DNA of 64,000 nt. Source: Streptomyces lucensis JCM 4490 (GTDB lineage Bacteria; Actinomycetota; Actinomycetes; Streptomycetales; Streptomycetaceae). The DNA is taken from assembly GCF_014650035.1 (NCBI RefSeq), contig NZ_BMUE01000001.1, forward strand, positions 860,742 to 924,741, read 5' to 3'. Below, one piece after another: positions 8,241 through 17,240 of this stretch; the stretch's first letter is position 1, and each line of letters opens with the position of its first letter. Both the position numbers and the translations under genes were made by a program. A model generated the notes under the pieces. That model did not search any database and had not been told where the DNA came from. It saw nothing but the letters and a program-made list of their open reading frames with translations.

Positions 8241-10805
8241 ATGGACCCGAACACCCCGGGACCCGAGGAGCACGGCCAGTCACACAGCCGCCGCCCGCCC
8301 CGGGATCCCCTCGCCTCCGACCTCGTCCCGCACTCGCCCGCACTGGCCCGCACGGCGCGGCTCGCCGTCGGCGACCTGCTGCTGACCGTCAACCCGGTCG
8401 ACGGCAGCGAGATAGAGCCCTGCCCGCCCGCCGAGCGGCCCGGGCGCCCCCGCAAGCGCACCGCCGCCGAGCGCGCCGAGGCCGAGCGCGCCGCCCGGCC
8501 GCCGGCACCCGCCGGACCCGCCCGGCCGGCGTACTCCCTGCTGGAGCGCCAGGACGAACGCGAGCGCATGGTCCGGCTGCTGGCCCGGGGCCGCTCGGTA
8601 CGGCTGACCGGCCCCGGCGGCTCCGGCCGCACCGCGCTCCTCGACCTGGTGGCCGAGGACTGCCTGGACCTCGCCCCCGACGGCGTCGTCCGCCTGAACG
8701 GCCTGCACCGCACCGCCGGCGACCTCCTGGACGACCTGTTCCACGCGGTCCACGAGGCCCCGCGACACCGCCCGGAACAGGACGAACTGCTCGCCCTCGT
8801 CCGGGAGATCGGCGCGGTCGTCGTCGTGGACGACCTGGAGTTCGGCGGCGCCGCCCTGGACGAACTGCTCGACGCCACCCCGGAGTGCGCCTTCCTGCTG
8901 GGCGCCACCCCCGACGTTCCCGCGCCCTCCGCCGAGTCGGACGTCGAGGAGGTCTTCCTCGGCGGCCTCGACCGCGCCGCCGGGGTGGAGATTTTGGAAC
9001 GGTCCGTGGGCCGCGTCCTCAGCGAGGACGAGGCCAACTGGGCCGGCGACCTGTGGTTCGAGTCCGAGGGGCTGCCGCTGCGGTTCGTCCAGGCCGGCGC
9101 CCTGCTGCTGCAGCGCGACCAGTTGCGGGCCAGCACCGGGGCGGTCGACGAGTACGGCGTCTTCGAGGACGTGCGCCACCCGGCCGACGCCCCCGCGGCG
9201 GAAGCGGCCGCCGCACTGGAGGACGACGTCCCGCTGCCCTCCCTCGGAGAGGCCGCGGCCCCGGCTCCGCTGCTCGCCTCCCGGCTCAGCGCCGCCGCCC
9301 GCGCCACCCTCCGCTTCGCCGTCGCCCTCGGCGGCGAGGTGCCCCACCAGGCCCATCTGCCGGCCCTGGTCGGCGACACCCACGCCGACGCCGCCCTCGG
9401 CGAGCTGGCGGGCTGCGGGCTGGTCTCCCCGGCCGGCCCCCGCTACCGCCTCGCCGCCGGAGTGCGGACCCAGCTGGAGGCCGCCGGGTACGCCGACGAC
9501 GCTCCGGCCCAGGCCCTCGCCGCGGCGCAGCACTACGCCTGGTGGGCGGGACACCCCTCGGTCACGCCCGAGCGGGTGTGCGCGGAGGCCGACGCGGTCC
9601 TCGCCGCGCTCACCGCCGCCGTGCCGCAGACGGTCCCGCCCACCGAGGACGAGGAGCCCTGCGCGATCAGGCTCGCCCGCACGGCCGGTCCCGCCTTCGC
9701 CGCCGGACTCCGCTGGAGCGCCTGGGAACGGGCCCTGCGGTCCGGCGCGGAAGCCTCCCGTGCGGTCGGCGACGTGTCAGAAGAAGCCTACTTCCACCAC
9801 GAGTTGGGGATCCTCGCGCTCTGCGAGGGCCGGCTCGACCGCGCTCGTTCCGAGCTGGAGGCCTCCATCGGGCTGCGCGGAGCGCTCGCCGACAAGCGGG
9901 GCACCGTCGCCGGACGGCGCGCCCTGGCGCTGGTCGCCGACCGCGCGGGCGAGGTGCCCGCGCTGCCGGCGGCGGGCGAGGAGACGCCGGAGGTGCGGCA
10001 CGAGGCCCCGGCGCCGCCCCCCTACGCCCCCGCCGGCGGTCCGGTGATCACCCGGCAGCCCCCGGCCGCCGGCGCCCGGGGCGGCCTCCGCCGGCTGGCC
10101 CGCCGCAACCTGGTGGCGGCAGGCTCGGGCGTGCTGCTCGTCGCCGTGCTCGGCACGGTCGTCACCCTGGGCATGACGTCCGACGAGAACGCGGGCAGGA
10201 ACCCGGCCGGCACGGTCGACGTCAACCCGTCCGCGACCCAGGGCCTGGACGACGGCAGCCTGGGCACGGACCCCGGGGACACCGGCTCCGGCGGCACCCG
10301 GACGGCGTCCGGCCGGCCCACCTCGCCGGGCCCCGACGGCACGTACGGCACGGCCGACGACCCCGCGCCGCCGGCGGACACCGTCCAGCCGTCGGAGAGC
10401 GTCGTGCCGTCCGGCTCCGGCACCCCCACCCGCAAGCCCACCAAGTCGCCCAAGCCGTCGAAATCGCCGACGAGCAAGCCGAGCGGGGGGACGACCGGTG
10501 GTTCCACCGGGGGCAGCACGGGCGGCTCCACCACCGGTGGCTCCACCGGCGGCAGTACGGGCGGCACCTCCACGGGCGGCTCCACCGGCGGCACCAGCAC
10601 GGGCTCGACCGGTGGCACCACGAGCGGCGACACCGGCGGTACGACGACCACCGGGGGCACCACCACGGGCGGCACCACGGCGGGCGACACCGGCGGCACC
10701 ACGACCGGCACGGACTCGGGCACGACGGCCGGCTCGGACGCCGGGACGTCGAGCAGCGCGTCAGCGCCCCAGAGCGGCTACGGCACGGCCGGCTCCGTGA
10801 TGTGA
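8241..10805 (+). CDS. Membrane-anchored P-loop NTPase with Gly/Ser/Thr-rich tail
   Basis: The product is about 854 residues from ATG 8241. After a Pro/Ala-rich N-terminus comes an AAA/NB-ARC-like domain with Walker A TGPGGSGRTAL (about 124-133) and a Walker B-like VVVVDDLEF (about 195). A helical middle region follows (ARTAGPAFAAGLRWSAWERALR and HHELGILALCEGRLDRARSELEAS, TPR/LuxR-AfsR-like). One transmembrane helix lies at about 622-645 (NLVAAGSGVLLVAVLGTVVTLG). The last 200 residues are Pro/Ser/Gly/Thr, with GGSTGGSTGG-type repeats from about 750. The ATPase is probably cytoplasmic and the tail outside. No DNA-binding domain is visible. The family is usually listed only as ATP/GTP-binding protein; its role is unknown. 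Confidence 0.75.
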   Translation: MDPNTPGPEEHGQSHSRRPPRDPLASDLVPHSPALARTARLAVGDLLLTVNPVDGSEIEPCPPAERPGRPRKRTAAERAEAERAARPPAPAGPARPAYSLLERQDERERMVRLLARGRSVRLTGPGGSGRTALLDLVAEDCLDLAPDGVVRLNGLHRTAGDLLDDLFHAVHEAPRHRPEQDELLALVREIGAVVVVDDLEFGGAALDELLDATPECAFLLGATPDVPAPSAESDVEEVFLGGLDRAAGVEILERSVGRVLSEDEANWAGDLWFESEGLPLRFVQAGALLLQRDQLRASTGAVDEYGVFEDVRHPADAPAAEAAAALEDDVPLPSLGEAAAPAPLLASRLSAAARATLRFAVALGGEVPHQAHLPALVGDTHADAALGELAGCGLVSPAGPRYRLAAGVRTQLEAAGYADDAPAQALAAAQHYAWWAGHPSVTPERVCAEADAVLAALTAAVPQTVPPTEDEEPCAIRLARTAGPAFAAGLRWSAWERALRSGAEASRAVGDVSEEAYFHHELGILALCEGRLDRARSELEASIGLRGALADKRGTVAGRRALALVADRAGEVPALPAAGEETPEVRHEAPAPPPYAPAGGPVITRQPPAAGARGGLRRLARRNLVAAGSGVLLVAVLGTVVTLGMTSDENAGRNPAGTVDVNPSATQGLDDGSLGTDPGDTGSGGTRTASGRPTSPGPDGTYGTADDPAPPADTVQPSESVVPSGSGTPTRKPTKSPKPSKSPTSKPSGGTTGGSTGGSTGGSTTGGSTGGSTGGTSTGGSTGGTSTGSTGGTTSGDTGGTTTTGGTTTGGTTAGDTGGTTTGTDSGTTAGSDAGTSSSASAPQSGYGTAGSVM
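10495..10752 (+). repeat. Low-complexity Gly-Ser-Thr coding repeat
   Basis: Imperfect 9-12 bp units (ggc/ggt, tcc/agc/acc codons) encode runs such as GGSTGGSTGGSTTGGS and GGTTTGGTTAGDTGGT at the C-terminus of the preceding NTPase. Units vary in codons but not in reading frame, so selection acts on the protein. The tract may expand or contract between strains. Confidence 0.8.
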
Positions 10806-10810
10806 GGCGG

Positions 10811-10839
10811 CGCCGCCCGCCGGGTGACGGCGGGCGGCG
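10811..10839. terminator. Hairpin between convergent NTPase and nucS genes
   Basis: A perfect 11-bp stem, CGCCGCCCGCC (10811-10821) with GGCGGGCGGCG (10829-10839), encloses a 7-nt loop. It lies 5 nt after the NTPase stop and 16 nt before the nucS stop on the other strand. There is no T-run, as in many Streptomyces terminators. It can serve both strands. Confidence 0.7.
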
Positions 10840-10855
10840 GCGTGACGGGCCGGTG

Positions 10856-11527
10856 TCAGAACAGGCGCAGCTTGTCGTCCTCGATGCCGCGCAGCGCGTC
10901 GTAGTCCAGGATCTGGCAGTTGATGCCACGGTCGGTGGCGAGGACGCGGGCCTGGGGCTTGATCTCCTGCGCGGCGAACACCCCGCGCACCGGCGCCAGA
11001 TGAGGGTCGCGGTTCAACAGCTCCAGATAGCGCGTGAGTTGCTCGACGCCGTCGATCTCGCCCCGCCGCTTGATCTCGACGGCGACCGTCGCGCCGTCGG
11101 CGTCCCGGCAGAGGATGTCCACCGGGCCGATCGCGGTCATGTACTCGCGGCGGATGAGTGTGTAGCCCTCGCCGAGCGTGTCGATGCGGTCGGCGAGCAG
11201 TTCCTGGAGGTGGGCTTCCACGCCGTCCTTGATCAGACCCGGGTCCACGCCCAGTTCGTGCGAGGAGTCGTGGAGGATCTCCTCCATCGTGATGATCAGT
11301 TTCTCGCCCGCCTTGTTGACGACGGTCCACACGCCCTCGTCCTCGCCCGTGCCCTCCTTCAGCGTGCAGGGCGGCGACATCCAGTTGAGGGGCTTGTAGG
11401 CCCGGTCGTCGGCGTGGATGGAGACGCTGCCGTCCGCCTTGACCAGGATCAGGCGGGGCGCCGAGGGCAGGTGGGCGGTGAGCCGGCCGGCGTAGTCGAC
11501 CGAGCACCGGGCAATGACGAGACGCAT
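10856..11527 (-). CDS. nucS: NucS/EndoMS mismatch-specific endonuclease
   Basis: This 223-residue nuclease performs mismatch repair in actinobacteria, which lack MutS/MutL, by cutting both strands at mismatches. The start [21 protein letters not shown] is the family's conserved N-terminus, so ATG 11527 was preferred to the longer frame. The N-terminal dimer/DNA-binding region holds [26 protein letters not shown]. The C-terminal RecB-like nuclease core has [38 protein letters not shown] (Asp and Glu-x-Lys catalytic residues), and the C-terminus ends KLRLF, a typical beta-clamp-binding tail. Length is exactly that of the family. Confidence 0.94.
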   Translation of the reverse strand: MRLVIARCSVDYAGRLTAHLPSAPRLILVKADGSVSIHADDRAYKPLNWMSPPCTLKEGTGEDEGVWTVVNKAGEKLIITMEEILHDSSHELGVDPGLIKDGVEAHLQELLADRIDTLGEGYTLIRREYMTAIGPVDILCRDADGATVAVEIKRRGEIDGVEQLTRYLELLNRDPHLAPVRGVFAAQEIKPQARVLATDRGINCQILDYDALRGIEDDKLRLF

Positions 11528-11803
11528 GGTCGGCAACGCTACTCGACGCCCGAGGCCCGGCGCGATCCGCCCGTCCCGCTCCCTGTGGATCGCCCCGTTT
11601 GTCCCTGGAAACTCTTGTTCATCCCTGGCCGATTGTGGGCGTAACTGGACCGTTCCATATACGCAATCTGCTGGTGTGGTCACCGACCGTTGCCTACCGT
11701 AGGGAACGGGAGGTCGCGGCGTCTGTACTGAGCGTGTTCGACATCGCGAACTCCCTCACCTGTCCGGCAACCCCTGCTCCGCGGGGGTGCGAGAGGAGAA
11801 CCC

Positions 11804-12196
11804 ATGTCGCTCGACGTCTCACCGGCCCTACTCGAACAGGCCGAGCGAGGCGAGGTCGACGAAGCAGACTTCGTCGACTGCGTCCGGACCTCCCTGCCCT
11901 ACGCATGGGAGATGATCAGCTCCCTGGTGGCCCAGCTGAAGGTGGACGGCGGTCCCTTCGCCGACAACCAGACGCCCCCGCCGGACGAGCAGGCACGCGG
12001 TCAGCTGCTGCGTGCGCTCGCGAGTGACGCCATACGCGGTGCGCTGCAGCGGCACTTCGGCGTGCGGCTGGCCTTCCAGAACTGCCACCGCGTGGCGGTC
12101 TTCCCGCTGGACGCCTCGGTGGACGAGACGTTGGCCCGCTTCACGTCGGTGCGCAACCAGTTGCTCAACCAGTCGCCGGAGCTCAGGGACTGCTGA
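11804..12196 (+). CDS. SCO5389-family conserved hypothetical protein
   Basis: The 130-residue, acidic, probably soluble protein starts MSLDVSPALLEQAERGEVDEADFVDCVRTSLPYAWEMISSL and ends with FTSVRNQLLNQSPELRDC. It matches a Streptomyces-restricted family without known function, which I recognise from its place next to nucS. A GAGAGGAGAACCC ribosome site precedes ATG 11804. There is no signal peptide, membrane segment or nucleotide motif. It is divergent from nucS; the 276-bp gap between them holds a possible -10 in the small palindrome CCTACcGTAGG (11693-11703). Confidence 0.75.
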   Translation: MSLDVSPALLEQAERGEVDEADFVDCVRTSLPYAWEMISSLVAQLKVDGGPFADNQTPPPDEQARGQLLRALASDAIRGALQRHFGVRLAFQNCHRVAVFPLDASVDETLARFTSVRNQLLNQSPELRDC

Positions 12197-12266
12197 CGCG
12201 CGGTTCCGGTACGGCCGAGGCCATGAGCCGCCTGCTTGCCGCTCCACCCGCGAAAGGCGTGATCGG

Positions 12267-12291
12267 CGCCGGGGCGGCAAGCGCCCCGGTG
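12267..12291. terminator. Hairpin between convergent genes
   Basis: CCGGGGCG (12269-12276) pairs with CGCCCCGG (12282-12289) around GCAAG. Two further outer pairs, one of them G-T, extend the stem to 10 bp. It sits between the stop of the SCO5389-like gene and the stop of the flavin oxidoreductase on the other strand, so it can end both transcripts. Confidence 0.6.
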
Positions 12292-12310
12292 ACGTGGGTC
12301 CGGACACGGG

Positions 12311-13339
12311 TCAGCGCAACTGGGGCAGCACCTCGGCGCCCATGCGCCGCAGGTTCTCCTCCGTGGCGGCGAGGTCGCCCGAGCCCTCCACGAGGAGGGC
12401 GAAGCGGGAGATGCCGGTGCGCTCCGACGTGGCCGCGAGCCGGTCGGCGGCGAGCCGCGGGGTGCCCACCGGGTGCAGCCCGCAGAGCAGTTCGGTGTAG
12501 GCGTGCGGGTCGCGCATCGCGCGTACCCGTCCGTCCACCGTCACGTGCGCCTCCAGGCCCTGCCTCAGCCACCCCGGCATCGCCTTCAGCAGCGTCTCCG
12601 CCGCGTCCGTGCGCCGGTCCGCGAGCTGGCAGACGCCGGCCGACACGTGGGCCGCCCCCGTGATCTCGTCGGCGGTGCGGCCCGCCGAGCGGGCGGTGCG
12701 CCGCCACAGGGCCACCATCTCGGCCTTCTCCTCGTCCCCCACGTGCATGCCCAGCAGCATGGGCAGTCCGCGCTCGGCGGCCAGCCGGACGCTCGCCGGC
12801 GAGGTGCACGCGACGACGACCTCGGGGCCCGGGGCGTCCGTCAGCGCCTCCGACGGCCGGGGCACGACCGGCACCTCGCGGAAGGAGTACCGCTCCGAGG
12901 AGGCCGCCACGGACGGTTCCCGCAGCCAGCGCAGCAGCAGATCGAGTGACTCCGGAAACCCGTGTTCGTACGCCCCGAGTCCCGCGCCGAACACCTCCAG
13001 GTCCACCCAGGGCCCGCCGCGGCCCACGCCCAGCGTGAACCGTCCGCCGCTCGTCAGGTGCAGCAGCGCGGCCTGTTCGCCCAGGGCGACCGGGTGCGCG
13101 GTGGGCAGTACGCTGACGGCCGTGCCGACGCGCACCCGGCGGGTGCGGCCGAGCAGCAGGGCGGCCAGCGTGACCGCCGACGGACATGTGCCGTAGGGCA
13201 CGAAGTGGTGCTCGGCCAGCCATACGGTGTCCAGCCCGGCCTCCTCGGCGACCTCCGCCGAGCGGACCGCCCGGTGCAGGGCCTCCCCCTGGCCCTGGCC
13301 CGGGAACTGGGCCGCCAGCACAAAACTTCCTACACGCAT
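12311..13339 (-). CDS. LLM-class (luciferase-like) flavin-dependent oxidoreductase
   Basis: The 342-residue protein has the bacterial luciferase-like barrel fold, using FMN or F420. Diagnostic stretches are SAEVAEEAGLDTVWLAEHHFVPYG, TLAALLLGRTRRVRVGTAVSVLPTAHPVALGEQAALL and TSGGRFTLGVGRGG. The C-terminal region has the usual HPVGTPRLAADRLAATSERTGISRFALLVEG, a typical nucleotide-cofactor loop. The start MRVGSFVLAAQFPGQ at ATG 13339 has a GGAAG purine tract upstream and starts at the first beta strand, so it was preferred to the longer frame. The substrate cannot be predicted. Confidence 0.85.
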   Translation of the reverse strand: MRVGSFVLAAQFPGQGQGEALHRAVRSAEVAEEAGLDTVWLAEHHFVPYGTCPSAVTLAALLLGRTRRVRVGTAVSVLPTAHPVALGEQAALLHLTSGGRFTLGVGRGGPWVDLEVFGAGLGAYEHGFPESLDLLLRWLREPSVAASSERYSFREVPVVPRPSEALTDAPGPEVVVACTSPASVRLAAERGLPMLLGMHVGDEEKAEMVALWRRTARSAGRTADEITGAAHVSAGVCQLADRRTDAAETLLKAMPGWLRQGLEAHVTVDGRVRAMRDPHAYTELLCGLHPVGTPRLAADRLAATSERTGISRFALLVEGSGDLAATEENLRRMGAEVLPQLR

Positions 13340-13563
13340 CGCTCTTCCTGCTTCCTTGGCTCCGACCCGGAGCTCCCCCACACCCGGCATAACCGTCTGA
13401 CACGTGCCCAGGACACGGCCTGGCGGGGAGATTTGCGGATTGTCTGCAGAATGGGTCGCCCGGGAGGGTGACTTGTGCGGTTTGGAGCCGTACGCGTACC
13501 CCTCTCGGCGGCGCGTAGGCTGGAGGCAGTCAGTGCTCCTTGTATAGCCCCGAGAGGTGTCCC

Positions 13564-13896
13564 GTGTCGCCGCGCCGCAACCGACCGAAGGCAGCCGGAT
13601 CGTCGGGCCGCAGCGCCGAGGACGACCGCGCGGGCCGGTACGGCGGCTGGCAGTCCACGGAGAGCTGGCAGGGCGAGGACTGGAGTGTGCGCCACGTCGC
13701 CGGCGCCGGCGCGGAGGGCAAGACGTACCGGTGCCCCGGCTGCGAACAGATGATCCCCTCCGGCGTCCCGCACGTGGTGGCGTGGCCGGAGCACGCGGGC
13801 GTCGACGACCGCCGCCACTGGCACAAGGCGTGCTGGAACGCGAGGGACCGCCGCACCACGCGGGTGCAGCGGTCCCGTAACGCGCCGCGGTTCTGA
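13564..13896 (+). CDS. Small zinc-finger-like conserved protein
   Basis: The protein is about 110 residues from GTG 13564, with GAGAGG 13551-13556 upstream. A basic, disordered N-terminus (MSPRRNRPKAAGSSGRS) precedes a compact C-terminal module: YRCPGCEQMIPSGVPHVVAWPEHAG then DRRHWHKACWNARDR. The CPGC pair plus HWHKAC resembles a zinc knuckle of the C-x2-C...H-x3-C type. Homologues are often labelled ATP/GTP-binding protein, but I see no P-loop. The strongly basic ends suggest nucleic-acid binding. The function is unknown. Confidence 0.7.
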   Translation: MSPRRNRPKAAGSSGRSAEDDRAGRYGGWQSTESWQGEDWSVRHVAGAGAEGKTYRCPGCEQMIPSGVPHVVAWPEHAGVDDRRHWHKACWNARDRRTTRVQRSRNAPRF

Positions 13897-13924
13897 CCGC
13901 GGGCCGGAGCCTTCCGGTAAGGCC

Positions 13925-14806
13925 CTAGACGTCCCGCTTCTCCAGCAGCGCGTAGGCCCCGGCGTACACCACCGCCGTCAGGCCCAGCATGATCCACAGC
14001 GGGTCCCAGCCGCTGGGGCCGGAACCGGTCAGGCCGTTGTCGTAGAAGGCCCCGAGCTGGCTCGGGATGGAGTACTCGAACAGCCACTCCTGGAGCTTCT
14101 GCATCGACGACGCGGCCATGAACAGCGCGATGACGAGCGGAGCGAGCACCGCACCGATCATGATCGTGATGGCGCCCGCCGAGTGCCGGATGATCGAGCC
14201 GATGAGCAGCGACAGCAGGCCGAGCAGCGCGATGTAGAGGCTGACGCCGACGGTGGCCTTGAGCCACTGCCCGCCGGTGGGGCTGTCGGCGCCGGCGTTG
14301 CCCAGCATGGACGAGTGGAGCATGGCCACGAAGCCGGAGGAGGCCAGCGTGGTGACGAAGGCGACGGTGAAGAAGACGATCGACTTGGCGGCGAGCACCC
14401 GGCCCCGGCTCGGGCAGGCGGTCGCCGTCGTGCGGATCATGCCGGTGCTGTACTCCGAGGCCGTGGTCAGCACGCCGAGCGTCATGATGCACATGCTGCC
14501 GAGGAGCAGTCCGAAGAACCCGAAGGACAGCATGTTCTCGCCGCTCAGGCTCTCGGAGTCGGAGTTGGCCTCGACCACCGCGCCGGTCAGCAGGCCGATG
14601 CCGACGACGAGCAGCAGGAAGACGCCGAGCGTCCACATCGTCGAGCGCACCGACTTGATCTTCGTCCACTCGGAGGCGAGCGCGTGCCCGAGGTGGGTGC
14701 GCACGACCGGGATCGGCGACGTGTAGCCGGGGTACGGCCCGCCGGGCGCCGCCTGCCAGTCGGTCGCGGCGGGGGCCTGCGGCATCGGAGGCTGGTGGGT
14801 GCTCAT
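13925..14806 (-). CDS. ABC-2 permease with proline-rich N-terminus
   Basis: The 293-residue permease has about six transmembrane segments (TMWTLGVFLLLVVGIGLLTGAVV, MLSFGFFGLLLGSMCIMTLGVL and others) and ends YALLEKRDV. About 40 Pro/Ala/Gly-rich residues (MSTHQPPMPQAPAATDW...) precede the conserved ASEWTKIKSVRSTMWT start of the paralogue at 16464. Its ATG overlaps the ATPase stop by 4 bp (14803-14806), so translation is coupled. The motifs GMIRTTATACPSRGRVLAAKSIVF and LASEWTKI are shared with NatB/bacitracin-type efflux permeases. The substrate is unknown. Confidence 0.88.
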   Translation of the reverse strand: MSTHQPPMPQAPAATDWQAAPGGPYPGYTSPIPVVRTHLGHALASEWTKIKSVRSTMWTLGVFLLLVVGIGLLTGAVVEANSDSESLSGENMLSFGFFGLLLGSMCIMTLGVLTTASEYSTGMIRTTATACPSRGRVLAAKSIVFFTVAFVTTLASSGFVAMLHSSMLGNAGADSPTGGQWLKATVGVSLYIALLGLLSLLIGSIIRHSAGAITIMIGAVLAPLVIALFMAASSMQKLQEWLFEYSIPSQLGAFYDNGLTGSGPSGWDPLWIMLGLTAVVYAGAYALLEKRDV

Positions 14807-16341
14807 CGGGCGTCCTCGGTCTGGGTCGGGTCGGCGGGGGAGGAAGCGGCGGGGGCGGCGACGGAGGCCGGGGCCGTGGCAGGGGTCTCGGGGCCGGCGG
14901 CCGGGGGAGCGGCGGGCGCGGGCGCGGCGGCCGGGACCGGCGGTGCCGCCGGGGTGTCCGGCGTGGCGGTCGCGGGGGCCGGGGGAGTGGCGGGCGTCTG
15001 CCGCGGCGCGGCGTCCGCGGCCGGCGGCGTGGCCGGGGCTCCCGGGGCGGCGGCCGGTGCCTCGTCGCGCGGCGCCGCCGGGGCCGGCTGGGCCGGGGTG
15101 GGCTGCTGCGGCGCCTGACCCGCCTGCGGGGCCTGTGCCGGCTGCGGGGCACCGGCGGCCTGAACCGCCTGCGGGGCCTGGGCCGGCTGGGCCGGGGGCT
15201 GGGCGTACGGGTTGGGGGCGGGGGCGCCCGGCGCGGCGTACGCGTGGGCGGGAGCGGTGCCGTACGGGTTCGCCGGTGCTCCCGGCATCGCGAACGGCTG
15301 GCCGCCCTGCTGGGGCGGCGGCGGGGCGTACCAGCCGGGCTGGCCCTGGCCGGGCACCGGCACCGGCGGCTGGGCGCCGGGAGGCAGCTGCTGCTGAAGG
15401 CCCGCCTTCTGGTCGACGGTCGACCGGTAGTCGACCACGGCCTGCGTCATCCGCATGTACGCCTCCTCCAGCGAGGCCTGGTGCGGCGACAGCTCCCACA
15501 GCCGTACGCCCGCCTCGTGCGCGAGGTCGCTGATGCGGGGCAGCGGCAGCCCGGTGATGCGCAGGGCGCCGTCCTGCTCGGGCAGCACATGGCCGCCGGC
15601 CCCGGTCAGCGCGGAGGTCAGCTTCTCGCGCAGCTGCGGCTCGGTGTCGGGGGTGCGCACCCGGGCGAAGTCCGCGGAGTTGGCCGAGATGAAGTCCCGC
15701 ACGCTCATGTCGGCGAGCAGCTGCCCGCGGCCGATCACGATGAGGTGGTCGGCGGTCAGCGCCATCTCGCTCATCAGGTGCGAGGAGACGAAGACGGTAC
15801 GGCCCTCGGCGGCGAGGGACCGCATCAGGTTGCGGACCCACAGGATGCCCTCGGGGTCGAGTCCGTTGACCGGCTCGTCGAAGAGCAGCACCTGCGGGTC
15901 GCCGAGCAGCGCGGCGGCGATGCCGAGGCGCTGGCCCATGCCGAGCGAGAAGCCCTTGGAGCGCTTTTTGGCCACGTCCTGGAGGCCGACGACCCCGAGC
16001 ACCTCGTCCACGCGCCGGGCCGGGATGCCCGAGAGCTGGGCGAGGCTGAGCAGGTGGTTGCGGGCGGACCGGCCGCCGTGGACGGCCTTGGCGTCGAGCA
16101 GCGCGCCGACCTGGCGAGGGGCGTTGGGCAGCTTGCGGTACGGGTAGCCGCCGATGGTCACCGAGCCGGACGTGGGGTTGTCCAGCCCGAGGATCATCCT
16201 CATCGTCGTCGACTTGCCGGAGCCGTTCGGCCCGAGGAAGCCGGTGACGGTACCGGGCCGCACCCGGAAGGAAAGGTTGTACACGGCGGTCTTGTCGCCG
16301 TAGCGCTTGGTCAGGCCGACAGCCTCGATCATGCTCCGCAC
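14803..16341 (-). CDS. ABC ATPase with a 200-residue Pro/Ala-rich C-terminal tail
   Basis: Residues 1-310 form a complete nucleotide-binding subunit: Walker A GPNGSGKST (about 37), signature FSLGMGQRLGIAAALL (about 132), Walker B VLLFDEPVNGLDPEG (about 154) and H-loop SSHLMSEMAL. After the common end of its paralogue at about 312 the chain continues with Pro, Ala and Gln (APPPPQQGGQPFAMPG, PAPAAPPAAGP and similar) up to residue 512. The tail is low complexity, probably disordered, and could bind a partner or tether the complex. It partners the downstream permease, with a 4-bp overlap. No dedicated regulator is adjacent. Confidence 0.9.
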   Translation of the reverse strand: MRSMIEAVGLTKRYGDKTAVYNLSFRVRPGTVTGFLGPNGSGKSTTMRMILGLDNPTSGSVTIGGYPYRKLPNAPRQVGALLDAKAVHGGRSARNHLLSLAQLSGIPARRVDEVLGVVGLQDVAKKRSKGFSLGMGQRLGIAAALLGDPQVLLFDEPVNGLDPEGILWVRNLMRSLAAEGRTVFVSSHLMSEMALTADHLIVIGRGQLLADMSVRDFISANSADFARVRTPDTEPQLREKLTSALTGAGGHVLPEQDGALRITGLPLPRISDLAHEAGVRLWELSPHQASLEEAYMRMTQAVVDYRSTVDQKAGLQQQLPPGAQPPVPVPGQGQPGWYAPPPPQQGGQPFAMPGAPANPYGTAPAHAYAAPGAPAPNPYAQPPAQPAQAPQAVQAAGAPQPAQAPQAGQAPQQPTPAQPAPAAPRDEAPAAAPGAPATPPAADAAPRQTPATPPAPATATPDTPAAPPVPAAAPAPAAPPAAGPETPATAPASVAAPAASSPADPTQTEDAR

Positions 16342-16463
16342 CCATCGAAAGGTTCAGGACAGCGGGGCACACGCCCCCGTAAGGGTTAGGAGGATATCGG
16401 GGCGCTGACGGTTCCGCTCAAGTAAAGGTAAAGCCAAAGCGCTACTTTGCGTGACGCCATGGG

Positions 16464-17237
16464 CTACTGGGCGTCCCGCCGCTTCAGGAGTGCGTAACCT
16501 CCCGCCAGTGCGGCGATCACCCACAGCGCCATGATGCCGAGCCCGCCCCAGGGCCCGTAGGGGGTGTCGTCGCCGAACCTCGGCACCACCTGCATGATCC
16601 GGCTGCCGGCCTGGTCGGGCAGGAAACGGCCGATCCTCTTCGTGGCGTCGACGTTGCCGAGGATGTTGGAGATCAGGAAGAAGAACGGCATGAGGATGCC
16701 GAGCGACAGCATGGGCGAGCGCAGCATCGCGGCGACGCCCATGGAGAACAGGGCGATCAGCGTCATGTACAGCCCGCCGCCGACCACCGCGCGCAGCACG
16801 CCGGGGTCGCCGATCCGGGTGCCGAGGGAGCCCAGCATCGCCTGCCCGAGGAAGAAGGCGGCGAAGCTCGTCACCATGCCCACGACCAGCGCCAGCGCGC
16901 CGGCCACCGCGATCTTGCTGAACAGGAAGGTGCCGCGCTGCGGCACGGCGGCCAGCGAGACCCGGATCATGCCGGTGCTGTACTCGTTCGAGACGACCAG
17001 CACCCCGAACACGATCATGGCGAGCTGGCCGAGGGTCATGCCCGCGAAGCTGATGACGGTGGGATCGAAGGAGAGCCGCTCGCGCAGGGGCATGCCGCCG
17101 TACTGACTCCGGGTCAGGGCGGAGATCAGCATGCCCAGGGCGAGCGTGACGACCACGGCCAGCGACAGCGTCCACACCGTGGACGCCACGGACCGGATCT
17201 TGGTCCACTCGGACCGGATGACCTGGACGGCCGCCAT
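16464..17237 (-). CDS. ABC-2 permease (second module)
   Basis: The 257-residue permease has about six membrane segments and starts MAAVQVIRSEWTKIRSVASTVWTLSLAVVVTLALGMLI, homologous to the permease at 13925 but without its proline-rich N-terminus. Both keep SEWTKI, NEYSTGMIRVSLAAVPQRG, LGGLGIMALWVIAALAGGYALLKRRDAQ-type ends. Its start lies 3 nt after the stop of its ATPase partner, so the pair is translationally coupled. The following ABC module starts 122 bp further down on the same strand, consistent with an old tandem duplication of the ATPase-permease unit. Confidence 0.9.
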   Translation of the reverse strand: MAAVQVIRSEWTKIRSVASTVWTLSLAVVVTLALGMLISALTRSQYGGMPLRERLSFDPTVISFAGMTLGQLAMIVFGVLVVSNEYSTGMIRVSLAAVPQRGTFLFSKIAVAGALALVVGMVTSFAAFFLGQAMLGSLGTRIGDPGVLRAVVGGGLYMTLIALFSMGVAAMLRSPMLSLGILMPFFFLISNILGNVDATKRIGRFLPDQAGSRIMQVVPRFGDDTPYGPWGGLGIMALWVIAALAGGYALLKRRDAQ

Positions 17238-17240
17238 GGC

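Noticed and set aside
10495..10752. Possible CRISPR or tandem-repeat array
   Set aside because: The repeats are short, imperfect, in one reading frame and encode Gly/Ser/Thr; there are no spacers.
13925..16372. A single 815-codon frame covering the ABC permease and the antisense-frame start of its ATPase
   Set aside because: Only the last 293 codons are the permease; the upstream part lies in the ATPase gene in another frame. ATG 14806 with the 4-bp overlap is the real start.
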